64,000 bases of DNA from Cognataquiflexum nitidum (lineage in GTDB: Bacteria > Bacteroidota > Bacteroidia > Cytophagales > Cyclobacteriaceae), in assembly GCF_022538055.1 (NCBI RefSeq), contig NZ_JAKZAM010000024.1, forward strand, positions 18,523 through 82,522, written 5' to 3'. A program made the position numbers and the translations under genes. Each line of letters starts with the position of its first letter. The stretch's first letter is position 1. The notes beneath the pieces are model-generated. The model worked only from the letters and a program-made list of their open reading frames with translations, did not search any database and was not told where the DNA came from. This document shows positions 1 through 8,446 of this stretch, in pieces.

Positions 1-888
1 ATCTACCACAATGAAAATTATCCTGAAACCCTCCCTTACAATGAAGCAACCGGAGAAGGATATATCGACAAGGACTGGCCCTTGGGTCTGACTGAAAGAA
101 TCACGCCTGCGGCAGTTTGTAGGATTGGGGTCATGAAATCTACTGACGGGGGATGGAGTTGGGAAAACAGAGGGCTTTTTCTCGAAGACAAGCAGCCCCG
201 AATGATTTTGAAGCCGCACAATATTTCCAAGACCTTTGCCGGTGGAGTCGGTGACCCATCTGCTGTGGCGGTTGGGGATTACCTGTACCTTTTTTATGGG
301 GAATATGGATATCCTGGCACATACGATGCTGCTTCCTATGATCCCATCAAAGAATGGAGTGGGCAATGCATCAGTATCGCTAGGATCAAAATCGATGACT
401 TAGATGATCCTCAGGGTAAAGCCAAAAGATGGGATGGAGAAGGTTTCAATGCGGATTGGGACGGAATCGGCAAGCCTGTGGCTTCCCTCCAAATTCCAAT
501 GGAAAACGGTGGCGGTCCGGCTTCCTCTCCGACTGGCGGATTTCATTGGGGACCTTCGGTCAGTTGGAATACCTACCTGGAATGTTGGGTGATGATGATG
601 GGAAAAGTGGAAGGCCAATCCTGGGTTGGTGATGAGCTGTATATTTCATTCAATCCCCACAAGGAATTGGGAGAGGGGAATAATTCACAAGCTTGGACGA
701 AACCTCAAAAACTCCTGGATAAACCCGGACATGTGCTTTGGTACCCTTCCCTGCAACCCCTGAATACCCCGGAGGACATTGCCAACAAATACACGAGTCT
801 CCGGCTAGGGAAGCAGGCAAGGTTGTTTTTCAAGTATTCTGATCTCGGGAAATACATGTCTGAATATATTGTGGAGTTTGAAAAATAA
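1..888 (+). CDS. Beta-propeller-like secreted or glycosidase-like protein, 5' truncated
   Basis: The reading frame is open from the first base of the window, so the N-terminus lies upstream; 295 residues are visible. An internal TTG at 82 is not the real start because the frame before it reads sensibly (YNEATGEGYIDKDWP). The protein has short strand-like blocks rich in Trp, Gly and Asp, with phrases such as GDPSAVAVGDYLYLFYGEYG and FHWGPSVSWNTYLECWVMM that resemble five-bladed beta-propeller glycosidase-like folds (GH43/DUF4185 type). The stop is 6 bases before the sulfatase start, so it is the upstream gene of a sulfatase-sialidase operon, which suggests work on an extracellular glycan. The family assignment is inference from composition and context; no catalytic residues can be named. 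Confidence 0.6.
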   Translation: MYHNENYPETLPYNEATGEGYIDKDWPLGLTERITPAAVCRIGVMKSTDGGWSWENRGLFLEDKQPRMILKPHNISKTFAGGVGDPSAVAVGDYLYLFYGEYGYPGTYDAASYDPIKEWSGQCISIARIKIDDLDDPQGKAKRWDGEGFNADWDGIGKPVASLQIPMENGGGPASSPTGGFHWGPSVSWNTYLECWVMMMGKVEGQSWVGDELYISFNPHKELGEGNNSQAWTKPQKLLDKPGHVLWYPSLQPLNTPEDIANKYTSLRLGKQARLFFKYSDLGKYMSEYIVEFEK

Positions 889-894
889 GCCAAA

Positions 895-2367
895 ATGCCA
901 TATACCAAATCGAAGATATCTTTTGTATTAATTTTATTATTAACCACATCATTGGCCGGATATCCTCAATCCAAAAAACCGAATATCCTTTTTCTATTTG
1001 CAGATGACCAGCGGGCGGATGCCCTTGGCATCAGTGGCAATTCCTATATCCATACTCCTAACATTGACCAATTGGCAAGGGAAGGAAGTCGATTTACCAA
1101 CGCCTATGTAATGGGGGGACACCACGGTGCGATCTGCGCCCCAAGCCGGGCGATGCTCTTGAGTGGAAAGAGTCTTTTTCAAGTTTATGACCGGCTCAAT
1201 GGGGTCAATACCATGCCGATGGATTTTTCAAAAGCAGGCTATACAACATTTGGTACCGGCAAATGGCACAATGAAAAAGAGGCCTTTGAGGCAACTTTTC
1301 AGCAAGCCAAAAATGTCTATCTGGGCGGTATGGCAGACCATTATGCCATTGCGCTTAGGGACTTTGATGAAAACGGGAAACTGGGAGATCCTCAAATCAA
1401 AGGATTTTCCACGGAGGTTTTTACAGAGGGAGCCATTGAATTCATCCAAAACCATTCAAAAACCGATGCCGGGAAGCCTTTCTTTTGCTATGTAGCCTTC
1501 ACAGTCCCCCACGATCCCTATTCGCCTGCCCCGAAATTTATCCACTATTATCCTGACGGAAGCCTGCCACTTCCGGGTAATTATATGGGACTTCACCCTT
1601 TTCAGTTTGATCAATTGAACGTCCGTGATGAAAACCTGACTGGCTGGCCACGAAAGCCTGAAGTGATTCAGATGATTCTCTCTGACTATTATGGATTGAT
1701 CACCCACTTGGATCAGCAGATCGGGAAAATTATTTCCGTTTTGAAAGAAAATGGGCAATACGATAACACGATCATCGTCTATGCTGCTGACAATGGTCTG
1801 GCAGCCGGAAGCCACGGCCTGCTTGGAAAGCAAAACCTGTACGAGCACAGTACCAAAGTCCCCCTGATCATCAAAGGACCCGGCGTACCCGAAGAAAAGG
1901 AATTTGATGCGCTTACGTATCTGTTTGATTTATATCCTACTTTGTCTAACCTTGCAGGATTGCCAAATCCCAAGGGAGTCACAGGCAAAAGTTTGGTTCC
2001 GATTCTTCAGGGAAAGGAAACCCAAGTCAGAGGGTCACTTTTTACAGCATACAGAAATACGGTTCGGGCTGTTAGGGAAGGAGAATGGAAGCTGATCCGC
2101 TACCCTGAGCGAGATTATACACAGTTATTTAATTTGAAAAGAGATCCTCTGGAGTTAAATAATCTGGCGTATAAGGATGATTATATAGAAAAGAGAGAAG
2201 AACTTTTGGAGCTGATGAAACTTTGGCAAAAGGAAACCAATGATACCACTGCATTAACAGCCAAAGTCATCAAGCCTATGGAATACGATCATAAATCAAT
2301 CTTAAGGCAACCAGACCAATGGCAGCCTGATTATACTTTAAAGCGCTATTTTGAAAAAAATTATTAA
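895..2367 (+). CDS. Sulfatase, arylsulfatase/iduronate-2-sulfatase type
   Basis: A 490-residue secreted sulfatase. An N-terminal signal peptide (about residues 1-25) is followed by PNILFLFADDQRADALG with the metal-binding Asp pair (D37, D38). The formylglycine signature CAPSRAML places the modified residue at Cys81; this C-type signature needs a maturase encoded elsewhere. AADNGLAAGSHG is the second metal-site motif, followed by the usual GKQNLYEHSTKVPL segment and a C-terminal YPERDYTQLFNLKRDP subdomain. Length is normal for the family. It hydrolyses sulfate esters, probably on a sulfated glycan; the true substrate is not readable. It starts 6 bases after the preceding gene and its last 17 bases overlap the sialidase frame, so the three genes are probably cotranscribed and translationally coupled. 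Confidence 0.93.
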   Translation: MPYTKSKISFVLILLLTTSLAGYPQSKKPNILFLFADDQRADALGISGNSYIHTPNIDQLAREGSRFTNAYVMGGHHGAICAPSRAMLLSGKSLFQVYDRLNGVNTMPMDFSKAGYTTFGTGKWHNEKEAFEATFQQAKNVYLGGMADHYAIALRDFDENGKLGDPQIKGFSTEVFTEGAIEFIQNHSKTDAGKPFFCYVAFTVPHDPYSPAPKFIHYYPDGSLPLPGNYMGLHPFQFDQLNVRDENLTGWPRKPEVIQMILSDYYGLITHLDQQIGKIISVLKENGQYDNTIIVYAADNGLAAGSHGLLGKQNLYEHSTKVPLIIKGPGVPEEKEFDALTYLFDLYPTLSNLAGLPNPKGVTGKSLVPILQGKETQVRGSLFTAYRNTVRAVREGEWKLIRYPERDYTQLFNLKRDPLELNNLAYKDDYIEKREELLELMKLWQKETNDTTALTAKVIKPMEYDHKSILRQPDQWQPDYTLKRYFEKNY

Positions 2368-3538
2368 AACTAACCGAACAGGACTATTTGTATCCCTTCT
2401 ATTTGTTGGGATTTGGAGTCAAGTATTCTCTCAAGAAACCATTGTTTTTGAGGGAGGGAAAGAAGGTCACAAAATCTATAGAATCCCCGCTATTATTGAC
2501 TTACCCAACGGGGATTTTTTGGCTTTTGCCGAAGGCCGGGTCAATGGTTCTGATGATTTTGGTGATGTCAATCTGGTATTGAAAAGGAGTGAAGATGAAG
2601 GAAAGACCTGGTCAGCACTCCAAATGCTGGTGGATTATGACAAATTGCAGGCAGGAAATCCCGCGCCTGTGGTGGATTTACATGATCCTGCTTATCCTGA
2701 TGGAGTGGTTTATCTTTTTTACAACACCGGAAACAACCATGAATATGATATCCGCATGAACAGGGGAGTAAGGGAAGTGTGGATGATGAAATCTTTGGAC
2801 TTGGGAAGAAGTTGGCAAGAGCCTGTCAATATCACAGGGCAAGTTCACCGACCAAACAATCCTGCATTCAATGCCGCCTATGATTCCAATGAAGATTGGA
2901 GGCACTACGCCAATACGCCCGGGCATGCGTTTCAGTTTCAAAAAGGGAAATACAAAGGCAGGATTTACGTCGCCGCCAACCATTCAATAGGACCGCCGCA
3001 GGAGGATTTTATGGAATACCGGGCACATGGATTTTTCTCGGATGACCATGGCAAGACATTCCAATTGTCTGAGTCCATAGAAATTCCCGGTTCGAATGAG
3101 GCTATTGCCGCGGAACTTTCAGGCGACAGGATGATCATGAGCGTCAGAAATCAACGGGGCGATATCAGAAGCAGAATTTTGGCCTATTCCTCCGATGGCG
3201 GCAAAACCTGGGATGAAGCCTATTTCGAAGAAGCGCTTCCCGATCCTGTCTGTCAAGGTTCCATTCTTCCGTTAGGTGAAATAAATGGAAAAACCATTTT
3301 GGCCCATTCCAATGCTTCAGATACCAAAAATAGGAATAACCTTACGCTCAAGGTCAGTTTTGACGAAGGGAAAACCTGGGAAAAATCAATAGTAATTGAC
3401 CGAACCGATGATCCAAATAAGCAAGCTTGGACTGCTTACAGTGATTTGGTCAGGGTGAATGATCAGACTGTAGGAGTACTTTACGAGCAGGATAATTACA
3501 CAAAAATTATTTTCAAAAAGATTAACTGGAAGGATTGA
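2351..3538 (+). CDS. nanH: Exo-alpha-sialidase, GH33-like
   Basis: A secreted 395-residue six-bladed propeller sialidase that should release terminal sialic acids. A signal peptide (LFVSLLFVGIWSQVFSQ) precedes the YRIP motif (Y43-P46), whose Arg belongs to the carboxylate-binding triad. Four Asp-box-like motifs are visible: SEDEGKTW, SLDLGRSW, SSDGGKTW and SFDEGKTW. EAIAAEL, MSVRNQRG and AYSDL fit the later Glu, Arg and Tyr catalytic positions of the family. The best start is TTG at 2351, which overlaps the end of the sulfatase gene by 17 bases; no ATG lies before the signal peptide. Pairing with a sulfatase suggests desulfation and desialylation of mucin-like or algal/animal glycans. No sialate lyase or transporter is encoded next to it. 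Confidence 0.9.
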   Translation: MKKIIKTNRTGLFVSLLFVGIWSQVFSQETIVFEGGKEGHKIYRIPAIIDLPNGDFLAFAEGRVNGSDDFGDVNLVLKRSEDEGKTWSALQMLVDYDKLQAGNPAPVVDLHDPAYPDGVVYLFYNTGNNHEYDIRMNRGVREVWMMKSLDLGRSWQEPVNITGQVHRPNNPAFNAAYDSNEDWRHYANTPGHAFQFQKGKYKGRIYVAANHSIGPPQEDFMEYRAHGFFSDDHGKTFQLSESIEIPGSNEAIAAELSGDRMIMSVRNQRGDIRSRILAYSSDGGKTWDEAYFEEALPDPVCQGSILPLGEINGKTILAHSNASDTKNRNNLTLKVSFDEGKTWEKSIVIDRTDDPNKQAWTAYSDLVRVNDQTVGVLYEQDNYTKIIFKKINWKD

Positions 3539-3605
3539 ATTTAAAGTCCTTTCTGGCAAAATTTGGCCTAATTGATAATTGCTATAAATTTTAAAACCCC
3601 AAAAC

Positions 3606-4079
3606 ATGAATACCCGAATCCAAGAATTGGTAGAAAAGTTACACCTCAAGGCACATCCTGAGGGAGGCTATTATTCCGAAACATACCGATCAGATTTAGA
3701 AGCTGCAGGTGTTGAGCGTTCTTTGGCAACCTGTACTTACTTTTTGATGACTTCTGATAATATCTCCAAATTCCACAGCATTGCAGGGGATGAGATTTGG
3801 TTTTACCATGAAGGCAGTCCCCTTACGGTGCATATACTTTCTGAAAAGGGTTATGAAAAACTCCTGGTAGGCCCACTTGATAATGAAGGCCACCGTCCTC
3901 AGCAATTGGTTCCTCCGGGAGTGATTTTCGGATCGACAGTTGAGCAGCCGGATTCTTATTCCCTTGTTTCCTGTATGGTCGCTCCGGGCTTTGATTTTCG
4001 GGATTTTAGGTTGTACAGTGCAGACGAACTCCTAGCCAAATGGCCGGAAGCAAAGGAGATTATTGGAAGGTTGACATGA
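3606..4079 (+). CDS. Cupin domain protein, DUF985 family
   Basis: A cytoplasmic 157-residue single-domain cupin. The N-terminal block LHLKAHPEGGYYSETYRS and the later FHSIAGDEIWFYHEGSPL and VPPGVIFGS are typical of the DUF985 cupin family, which has a small beta-barrel often annotated as RmlC-like. No signal peptide is present. A clear ATG start sits 67 bases after the sialidase stop, so it may still be in the same transcript. The family is poorly characterised; sugar or small-molecule binding is a guess. Nothing unusual in length or reading frame. Confidence 0.85.
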   Translation: MNTRIQELVEKLHLKAHPEGGYYSETYRSDLEAAGVERSLATCTYFLMTSDNISKFHSIAGDEIWFYHEGSPLTVHILSEKGYEKLLVGPLDNEGHRPQQLVPPGVIFGSTVEQPDSYSLVSCMVAPGFDFRDFRLYSADELLAKWPEAKEIIGRLT

Positions 4080-4200
4080 GATTAAATGAAAAGTCATCCA
4101 CTCCTTCCACATAATTTCTTGGTATTAAATTGATAATGCTCATTTTTTAAGACAAATTATAATCGCTTTAATTTTGAGCAATAAAAAAAAGCTAGGCTGT

Positions 4201-5079
4201 ATGATCCCGAAAATATCTTACTTCAAATTGAAAACTTTTGGCATTGTTCTCATAGCATTGGTTATCAATAGCGTGTTTGTATTTGACTCATTCTCTCAAA
4301 CCACACCTTTCCCAAAAATCGGCGCCTGTGCCGGATATAAGGATGGGGAAGTTTTAGCCAAAGCAGGGTTCTCCTTTATCGAAGAAAATGTGCAGTCTTT
4401 TCTTGTTCCGACCAAAAGTGAGGAAGAGTTTGACTTGATTTTGCAAGCTTCCAAATCATCTCCTTTACCCATCGAGGCATTTATCATTTTCCTTCTGGGG
4501 AGCTTAAAAAGTGTGGGCCCCAATGCCGTTCATGGAGATATTTTGGACTATGCAGAGGTTGTTTTTCGCCGTGCCAATAAAGCAGGAGGTAAGTTGGTGG
4601 TCTTTGGAAGCAGCGGTTCAAGGTCTGTTCCTGATGGGTTTTCGAAAGAAGAAGCTACAAAGCAAATGATAGCTTTAGGAAAACTCCTCGGACCCATCGC
4701 CGCCAAGTATGATATCACTGTTGTGCTTGAATCACTCAATACCAAAGAATGTAATTTTATCAACAGCCTCAGTGAAGCCGGGGAGATCGTCAAAGCCGTC
4801 AACCACCCCAATTACAGGTTGCTAGCGGACATCTACCACATGAAAATGGAGGGCGAAGGACCCGAAAGCATCCTGAATTACGGCCATCTCATCAAGCATG
4901 TCCATGTGGCAGAGAAAGAGGGAAGGGCTGTTCCCGGAACACATGGAGAAGATTTAAGTTTGTATTATCAGGCTTTGAAATTGTCGGGTTATGAGGGTTC
5001 GGTCTCTTTGGAAAGTCGATGGGAAAACATGGGAAATCAGGCGGCCAAAGCCATTGAAACGATAAAAAAGCAATGGTAA
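4201..5079 (+). CDS. Secreted sugar phosphate isomerase/epimerase-like TIM-barrel protein
   Basis: A 292-residue protein of the AP endonuclease 2/xylose-isomerase-like TIM-barrel superfamily. I start it at ATG 4201; an in-frame TTG at 4174 would add 9 residues before the hydrophobic signal (FGIVLIALVINSVFVFDSFS), which is less natural. Motifs include VVLESLNTKECNF, ADIYHMKMEGEG and HVHVAEKEGRAVPG, supplying the Glu, Asp, His and Glu metal ligands expected for this fold; SLESRW near the end supplies the last Glu. Most similar in style to hydroxypyruvate-isomerase-like proteins. Export to the periplasm makes a role on free or oxidised sugars more likely than on sugar phosphates. Substrate unknown. 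Confidence 0.85.
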   Translation: MIPKISYFKLKTFGIVLIALVINSVFVFDSFSQTTPFPKIGACAGYKDGEVLAKAGFSFIEENVQSFLVPTKSEEEFDLILQASKSSPLPIEAFIIFLLGSLKSVGPNAVHGDILDYAEVVFRRANKAGGKLVVFGSSGSRSVPDGFSKEEATKQMIALGKLLGPIAAKYDITVVLESLNTKECNFINSLSEAGEIVKAVNHPNYRLLADIYHMKMEGEGPESILNYGHLIKHVHVAEKEGRAVPGTHGEDLSLYYQALKLSGYEGSVSLESRWENMGNQAAKAIETIKKQW

Positions 5080-5100
5080 TTTTTTTGGTTTTAAGTAAGA

Positions 5101-6939
5101 TTATTTTGCTTGATGGTATTGGTTGATCAAGGCCATGATTTTGTGGAATACTTCGGTGTTTTCATACACTCCTCTGAATTCCCCTGAATGTGCCCCATAG
5201 GTAAATATCGGTACCATAATCCCGGTGTGGTCATCGCTGTAAAAAGCCATTTCAACTTCATTTTCAGAAACTTTTCCCTGTGGCAAACTCAATCCGGCAG
5301 TTTCGTGGTCCGCGGTGATGATCAAAAGCGTATTTGGGTTTTGGTCGACATATTGGATCATCCAACCCACTGCCTCATCAAAGTCCAATAATTCGGTGAC
5401 AACAGTATTACCGCTATTAGCATGTCCGCCCGAGTCAATCATCGCCGCTTCCACCATCAGAAAAAACGGTGATTTTTTCGATTCCAAAAAGCTGATAGCG
5501 TTTTTACTGCTTTGCAGGAGGTAATCTTCTCTGCCTTTGGCCATGGTAGGCATCCCGCTATTTGAGGCAAAATACCCCACTTTGTCCGCAAGGGAATTCG
5601 CGATTTCTCCTATACTCTTCATCATGGAAAAGCCGTTTTCTTCCAATTCCTTCAGCCTGTCAGTCCCAAATTGGGTAAAATCCCTTTTGCCTCCTCCGAT
5701 AAAAAGCTCGAGTTTGCTGAGAGGCAGGAATCGGGCAATTTCATCTATGTCGTCTCTTTCGGCATGATGGGCATAAAAGGATGCGGGAGTTGCCCCAGTA
5801 AGGTTGTCCGTAGTGATGATTCCACTATGGAAACCATAAGAATCGAGGATTTCGGTAATATTTTGAAGTGCCTTTCCATCTGTTCCTTTACCCAAAGCCC
5901 GGTTATTGGTTTTTTGTCCGGTGGCATAGGCTGTCGCACCTGCTGCCGAATCGGTGGTAAAATCATCCGCTGCCTGGGTTTTGACCAGCCCAATGTTTTT
6001 AAGTTGCGTGAGGTTCAATTGGTTTCCATTGGCAAACATCCCAGCCGAAATCTGCGCCAATCCATTTCCGTCTCCGATCATCAAAATAACCCTGTCAATT
6101 TTGTTTTCTTTTCCATCATGGTCGAATTCAGGTTCATAGATCTCGTGGATTTTTGTACCCACAAAGATGTTGTTTTCCAGATTTTTGAGATACTGATTTG
6201 CCTCATAAGGTTGGTCGGTGTTGATGTAATCTATCCCAAGGTCTGCAAAAGCTTTCCATGCTGACTTGCTATCGGGAGAGGCCCAAAATCTGACCGGCTT
6301 GTCAAAAGCGTGTACTTTGGAAATATAGGATTCCAATGAATCCCTTTCGGATTGGACAATTCGGCCTTTGCCATTCCAGACTGAAAATTGCCTAAAACTC
6401 AGACTGACCATGCCGATTTTTTCCCAAGGGAGGTCATGGGTGAGCACTTTGTTTTGGTAGTCAAAAAATACGTAAGACGGAAAGTTTTTGTAATCTTTGG
6501 GTTTGGGCCGATTGCCAGAAATAATCAGCTTTAGGCCTGTCGGATTTTGGTCTGAAAAGAGCAACGCTTCAAATTCGGAGGCATCTTTTACGATTTGATC
6601 CAAGGTAGTATAAGCCTCAGTTTTGCAATCAATCAACAAATGAAAGTCAAAGGCATCTATCATCCCAAGTGTTTTGGCCTTTTGGATAGGTTGTAGATAC
6701 AGGGACATCAAAGTACGTTCAGGTCGGATACTTTCTGCTTCGTGTGCAACCATCAAACCTCCATTACTCAATATCACATCCACTTCGATCGATGCACATC
6801 CTGCCCCAAAAGCATCCCAAAATGGCACTGTTCTCAGGTAATCATTGTGGGAGTGGAGTTTGTAGGTGGGGAGCTCCTGCCCACCTGCAAGCAAGGTCAA
6901 GAAAGTCGAGGAGAGGAGGAGGAAAAGTATTTTTTTCAT
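5101..6939 (-). CDS. PLC/glycerophosphodiesterase-like domain fused to alkaline phosphatase
   Basis: A 612-residue secreted two-domain protein. I start it at the ATG giving MKKILFLLLSS; the longer frame from 6960 only adds seven residues before the signal peptide. Domain 1 (about residues 22-265) has HSHNDY (H29, H31, N32, D33), GAGCASIEVDV and VAHE, and ends with GIDYINTDQP, as in TIM-barrel PI-PLC/GDPD-like phosphodiesterases. Domain 2 (about 280-612) is alkaline phosphatase: MIGDGNG with metal ligand D290, TDSAAGATAYATG with nucleophile Ser331, then DSGGHAN, ADHETAGLS and YGAHSGEF. It probably cleaves a phosphodiester head group and then removes the phosphomonoester. It is convergent with the upstream isomerase and faces two further phosphoesterases on the other strand. 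Confidence 0.9.
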   Translation of the reverse strand: MKKILFLLLSSTFLTLLAGGQELPTYKLHSHNDYLRTVPFWDAFGAGCASIEVDVILSNGGLMVAHEAESIRPERTLMSLYLQPIQKAKTLGMIDAFDFHLLIDCKTEAYTTLDQIVKDASEFEALLFSDQNPTGLKLIISGNRPKPKDYKNFPSYVFFDYQNKVLTHDLPWEKIGMVSLSFRQFSVWNGKGRIVQSERDSLESYISKVHAFDKPVRFWASPDSKSAWKAFADLGIDYINTDQPYEANQYLKNLENNIFVGTKIHEIYEPEFDHDGKENKIDRVILMIGDGNGLAQISAGMFANGNQLNLTQLKNIGLVKTQAADDFTTDSAAGATAYATGQKTNNRALGKGTDGKALQNITEILDSYGFHSGIITTDNLTGATPASFYAHHAERDDIDEIARFLPLSKLELFIGGGKRDFTQFGTDRLKELEENGFSMMKSIGEIANSLADKVGYFASNSGMPTMAKGREDYLLQSSKNAISFLESKKSPFFLMVEAAMIDSGGHANSGNTVVTELLDFDEAVGWMIQYVDQNPNTLLIITADHETAGLSLPQGKVSENEVEMAFYSDDHTGIMVPIFTYGAHSGEFRGVYENTEVFHKIMALINQYHQAK

Positions 6940-7378
6940 CTTCAAAAGTAAGCAGGGCAATTGAGCGGATTGTCCTGATGGATCACCTTATTGGGTGATT
7001 TAACAAAAACATAAACCAAAGTACCTTTTTAGATAACAATACTAGTGATCAAGTTTCCTTAGCAAAAATGTATTTTCCCAGCCCGTCACTCTGAGTAAAA
7101 CGAAGAGTCTCTTTTATTTCGAGATCTTTCATCCTCGTACCTCGGATTCAAGATGACGCAAAATTTTTCATCATGCCCCTTTTTGAACATTTCAAAATGT
7201 TAAGGACTTGGAATGACTTTTTATTTCATATCAAAACAGCGGATTCAGGCTTGAATTCAGAAATTTATTTGGCCGCATAAGCTATATATCAAAAGGAAAG
7301 TTAACAATAAGTTTATGTTCCAAGCCTCGTCAAAATTCTAAAAAGCCCCATCTTGTCTATTCAAAACTTATTGCATTG
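6940..7378. other. Intergenic region between divergent phosphoesterase genes
   Basis: No gene is visible in this 439-base stretch, which holds the divergent promoters for the PLC-phosphatase fusion and the next PLC gene plus one dispersed repeat (7084-7158, listed separately). I could not pick a convincing paired -33/-7 promoter for either gene. Confidence 0.6.
7084..7158. repeat. Short palindromic intergenic repeat
   Basis: The element begins CGTCACTCTGAG and ends GATGACG, so its ends are inverted copies of CGTCA/TGACG. The interior (CGAAGAGTCTC, CCTCGTACCTCGG) is out of keeping with the AT-rich flanks. Elements with this kind of sequence are widespread in intergenic regions of Bacteroidota genomes. 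Copy number cannot be judged from this window, where I see it once. Confidence 0.5.
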
Positions 7379-8446
7379 ATGAAAAAGTTAAGATTGATCA
7401 CGCTTGTTTTATTCTTTTTGGCATTTGTCTTTGTATCCAAAGCACAAAATCTCAGGTTGAATCAAACCCAAGTTATCGGAAGCCACAACTCGTACAAAAG
7501 TGCGATGCCTGCCCCGATTTTGGATTATTTACAAAAAATAAATCCTGCTGCTGCGAAAAGTTTGGAATACGAGCACCTGCCACTTTCTGAGCAATTGGAT
7601 CTGGGACTTCGTAATCTGGAATTGGATGTATTTCATGATCCAATCGGTGGAAAATATGCCAAACCAAAGTCGCTTGCCATGCTTCCGGAAGGAACTGTTT
7701 TTGACTCCAAAAAGGAGCTCTTGGAACCTGGGTTGAAGCTTTTTCACATTCAGGATTTGGATGTGCAATCCCATCACCTACTTTTCAAAAATGCACTTTT
7801 AGAACTTAAAAACTGGAGCGACCAAAATCCTGATCACCATCCCGTATTTGTGCTGATCAATGCAAAAGACGGACAAGTTCCGATGACGGTCAGCCCGCTT
7901 TCATTTACAGGGACAGCTTTGGACAGCATCGATTTGGAAGTAAGGACTTACCTAGGAATGGATTATTTGATCACTCCGGATCAAGTTCGTGGTAATTTCG
8001 AGTCGCTGGAAAAGGGAGTTTTGGCAGGAAACTGGCCGGAAATTCATGCTGTAAGAGGCAAGTTCCTTTTTGTGCTGGATGAAAGTGAGCAGAAAATCCG
8101 ACGTTACCTTACCGAAAAGCCTGAACTCAAAAACGCTGTACTCTTCGTCAATCTGAAAGAAGGAAACCCTGAAGCCGGATTCAGAATCATCAATGATCCT
8201 GTTGCCAACGAAACCTACATTCGGGATTTGGTGAGAAAAGGATATATCATCCGAACCCGGGCAGACTCTGATACCAAAGAGGCACGATCAGGAGACTATA
8301 TCAAATTTGAAAAAGCGAAAGCTTCAGGAGCACAAGTGATTTCTACTGATTACTACCTTCCTTCGACCCTCTTTCCATCTGACTATACAGTGAGTTTTGA
8401 TGGCAAAATCTTTGAGCGACCTAATCCTATTCTGAATTTAAAGTGA
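7379..8446 (+). CDS. Phosphatidylinositol-specific phospholipase C1-like protein
   Basis: A 355-residue secreted PLC-like phosphodiesterase. The ATG at 7379 is preferred to the TTG immediately before it. A signal peptide (LITLVLFFLAFVFVSKAQ) precedes VIGSHNSYK with catalytic-type His36, then SLEYEHLPLSEQLDLGLRNLELDVFHD, the usual E-x-D calcium/active-site strand, and FVLINAKDG. ISTDYYLPS near the C-terminus is typical of this Ca2+-dependent PI-PLC C1-like family. It is expected to cleave phosphoinositide or related phosphodiesters in the periplasm or outside the cell. Its TGA stop overlaps the GTG start of the metallophosphoesterase gene, so the two are translationally coupled. Confidence 0.88.
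   Translation: MKKLRLITLVLFFLAFVFVSKAQNLRLNQTQVIGSHNSYKSAMPAPILDYLQKINPAAAKSLEYEHLPLSEQLDLGLRNLELDVFHDPIGGKYAKPKSLAMLPEGTVFDSKKELLEPGLKLFHIQDLDVQSHHLLFKNALLELKNWSDQNPDHHPVFVLINAKDGQVPMTVSPLSFTGTALDSIDLEVRTYLGMDYLITPDQVRGNFESLEKGVLAGNWPEIHAVRGKFLFVLDESEQKIRRYLTEKPELKNAVLFVNLKEGNPEAGFRIINDPVANETYIRDLVRKGYIIRTRADSDTKEARSGDYIKFEKAKASGAQVISTDYYLPSTLFPSDYTVSFDGKIFERPNPILNLK

Noticed and set aside
5671..6264. 197-codon plus-strand frame inside the PLC-phosphatase gene
   Set aside because: Cys-rich, motif-free antisense shadow of a gene with clear catalytic motifs.
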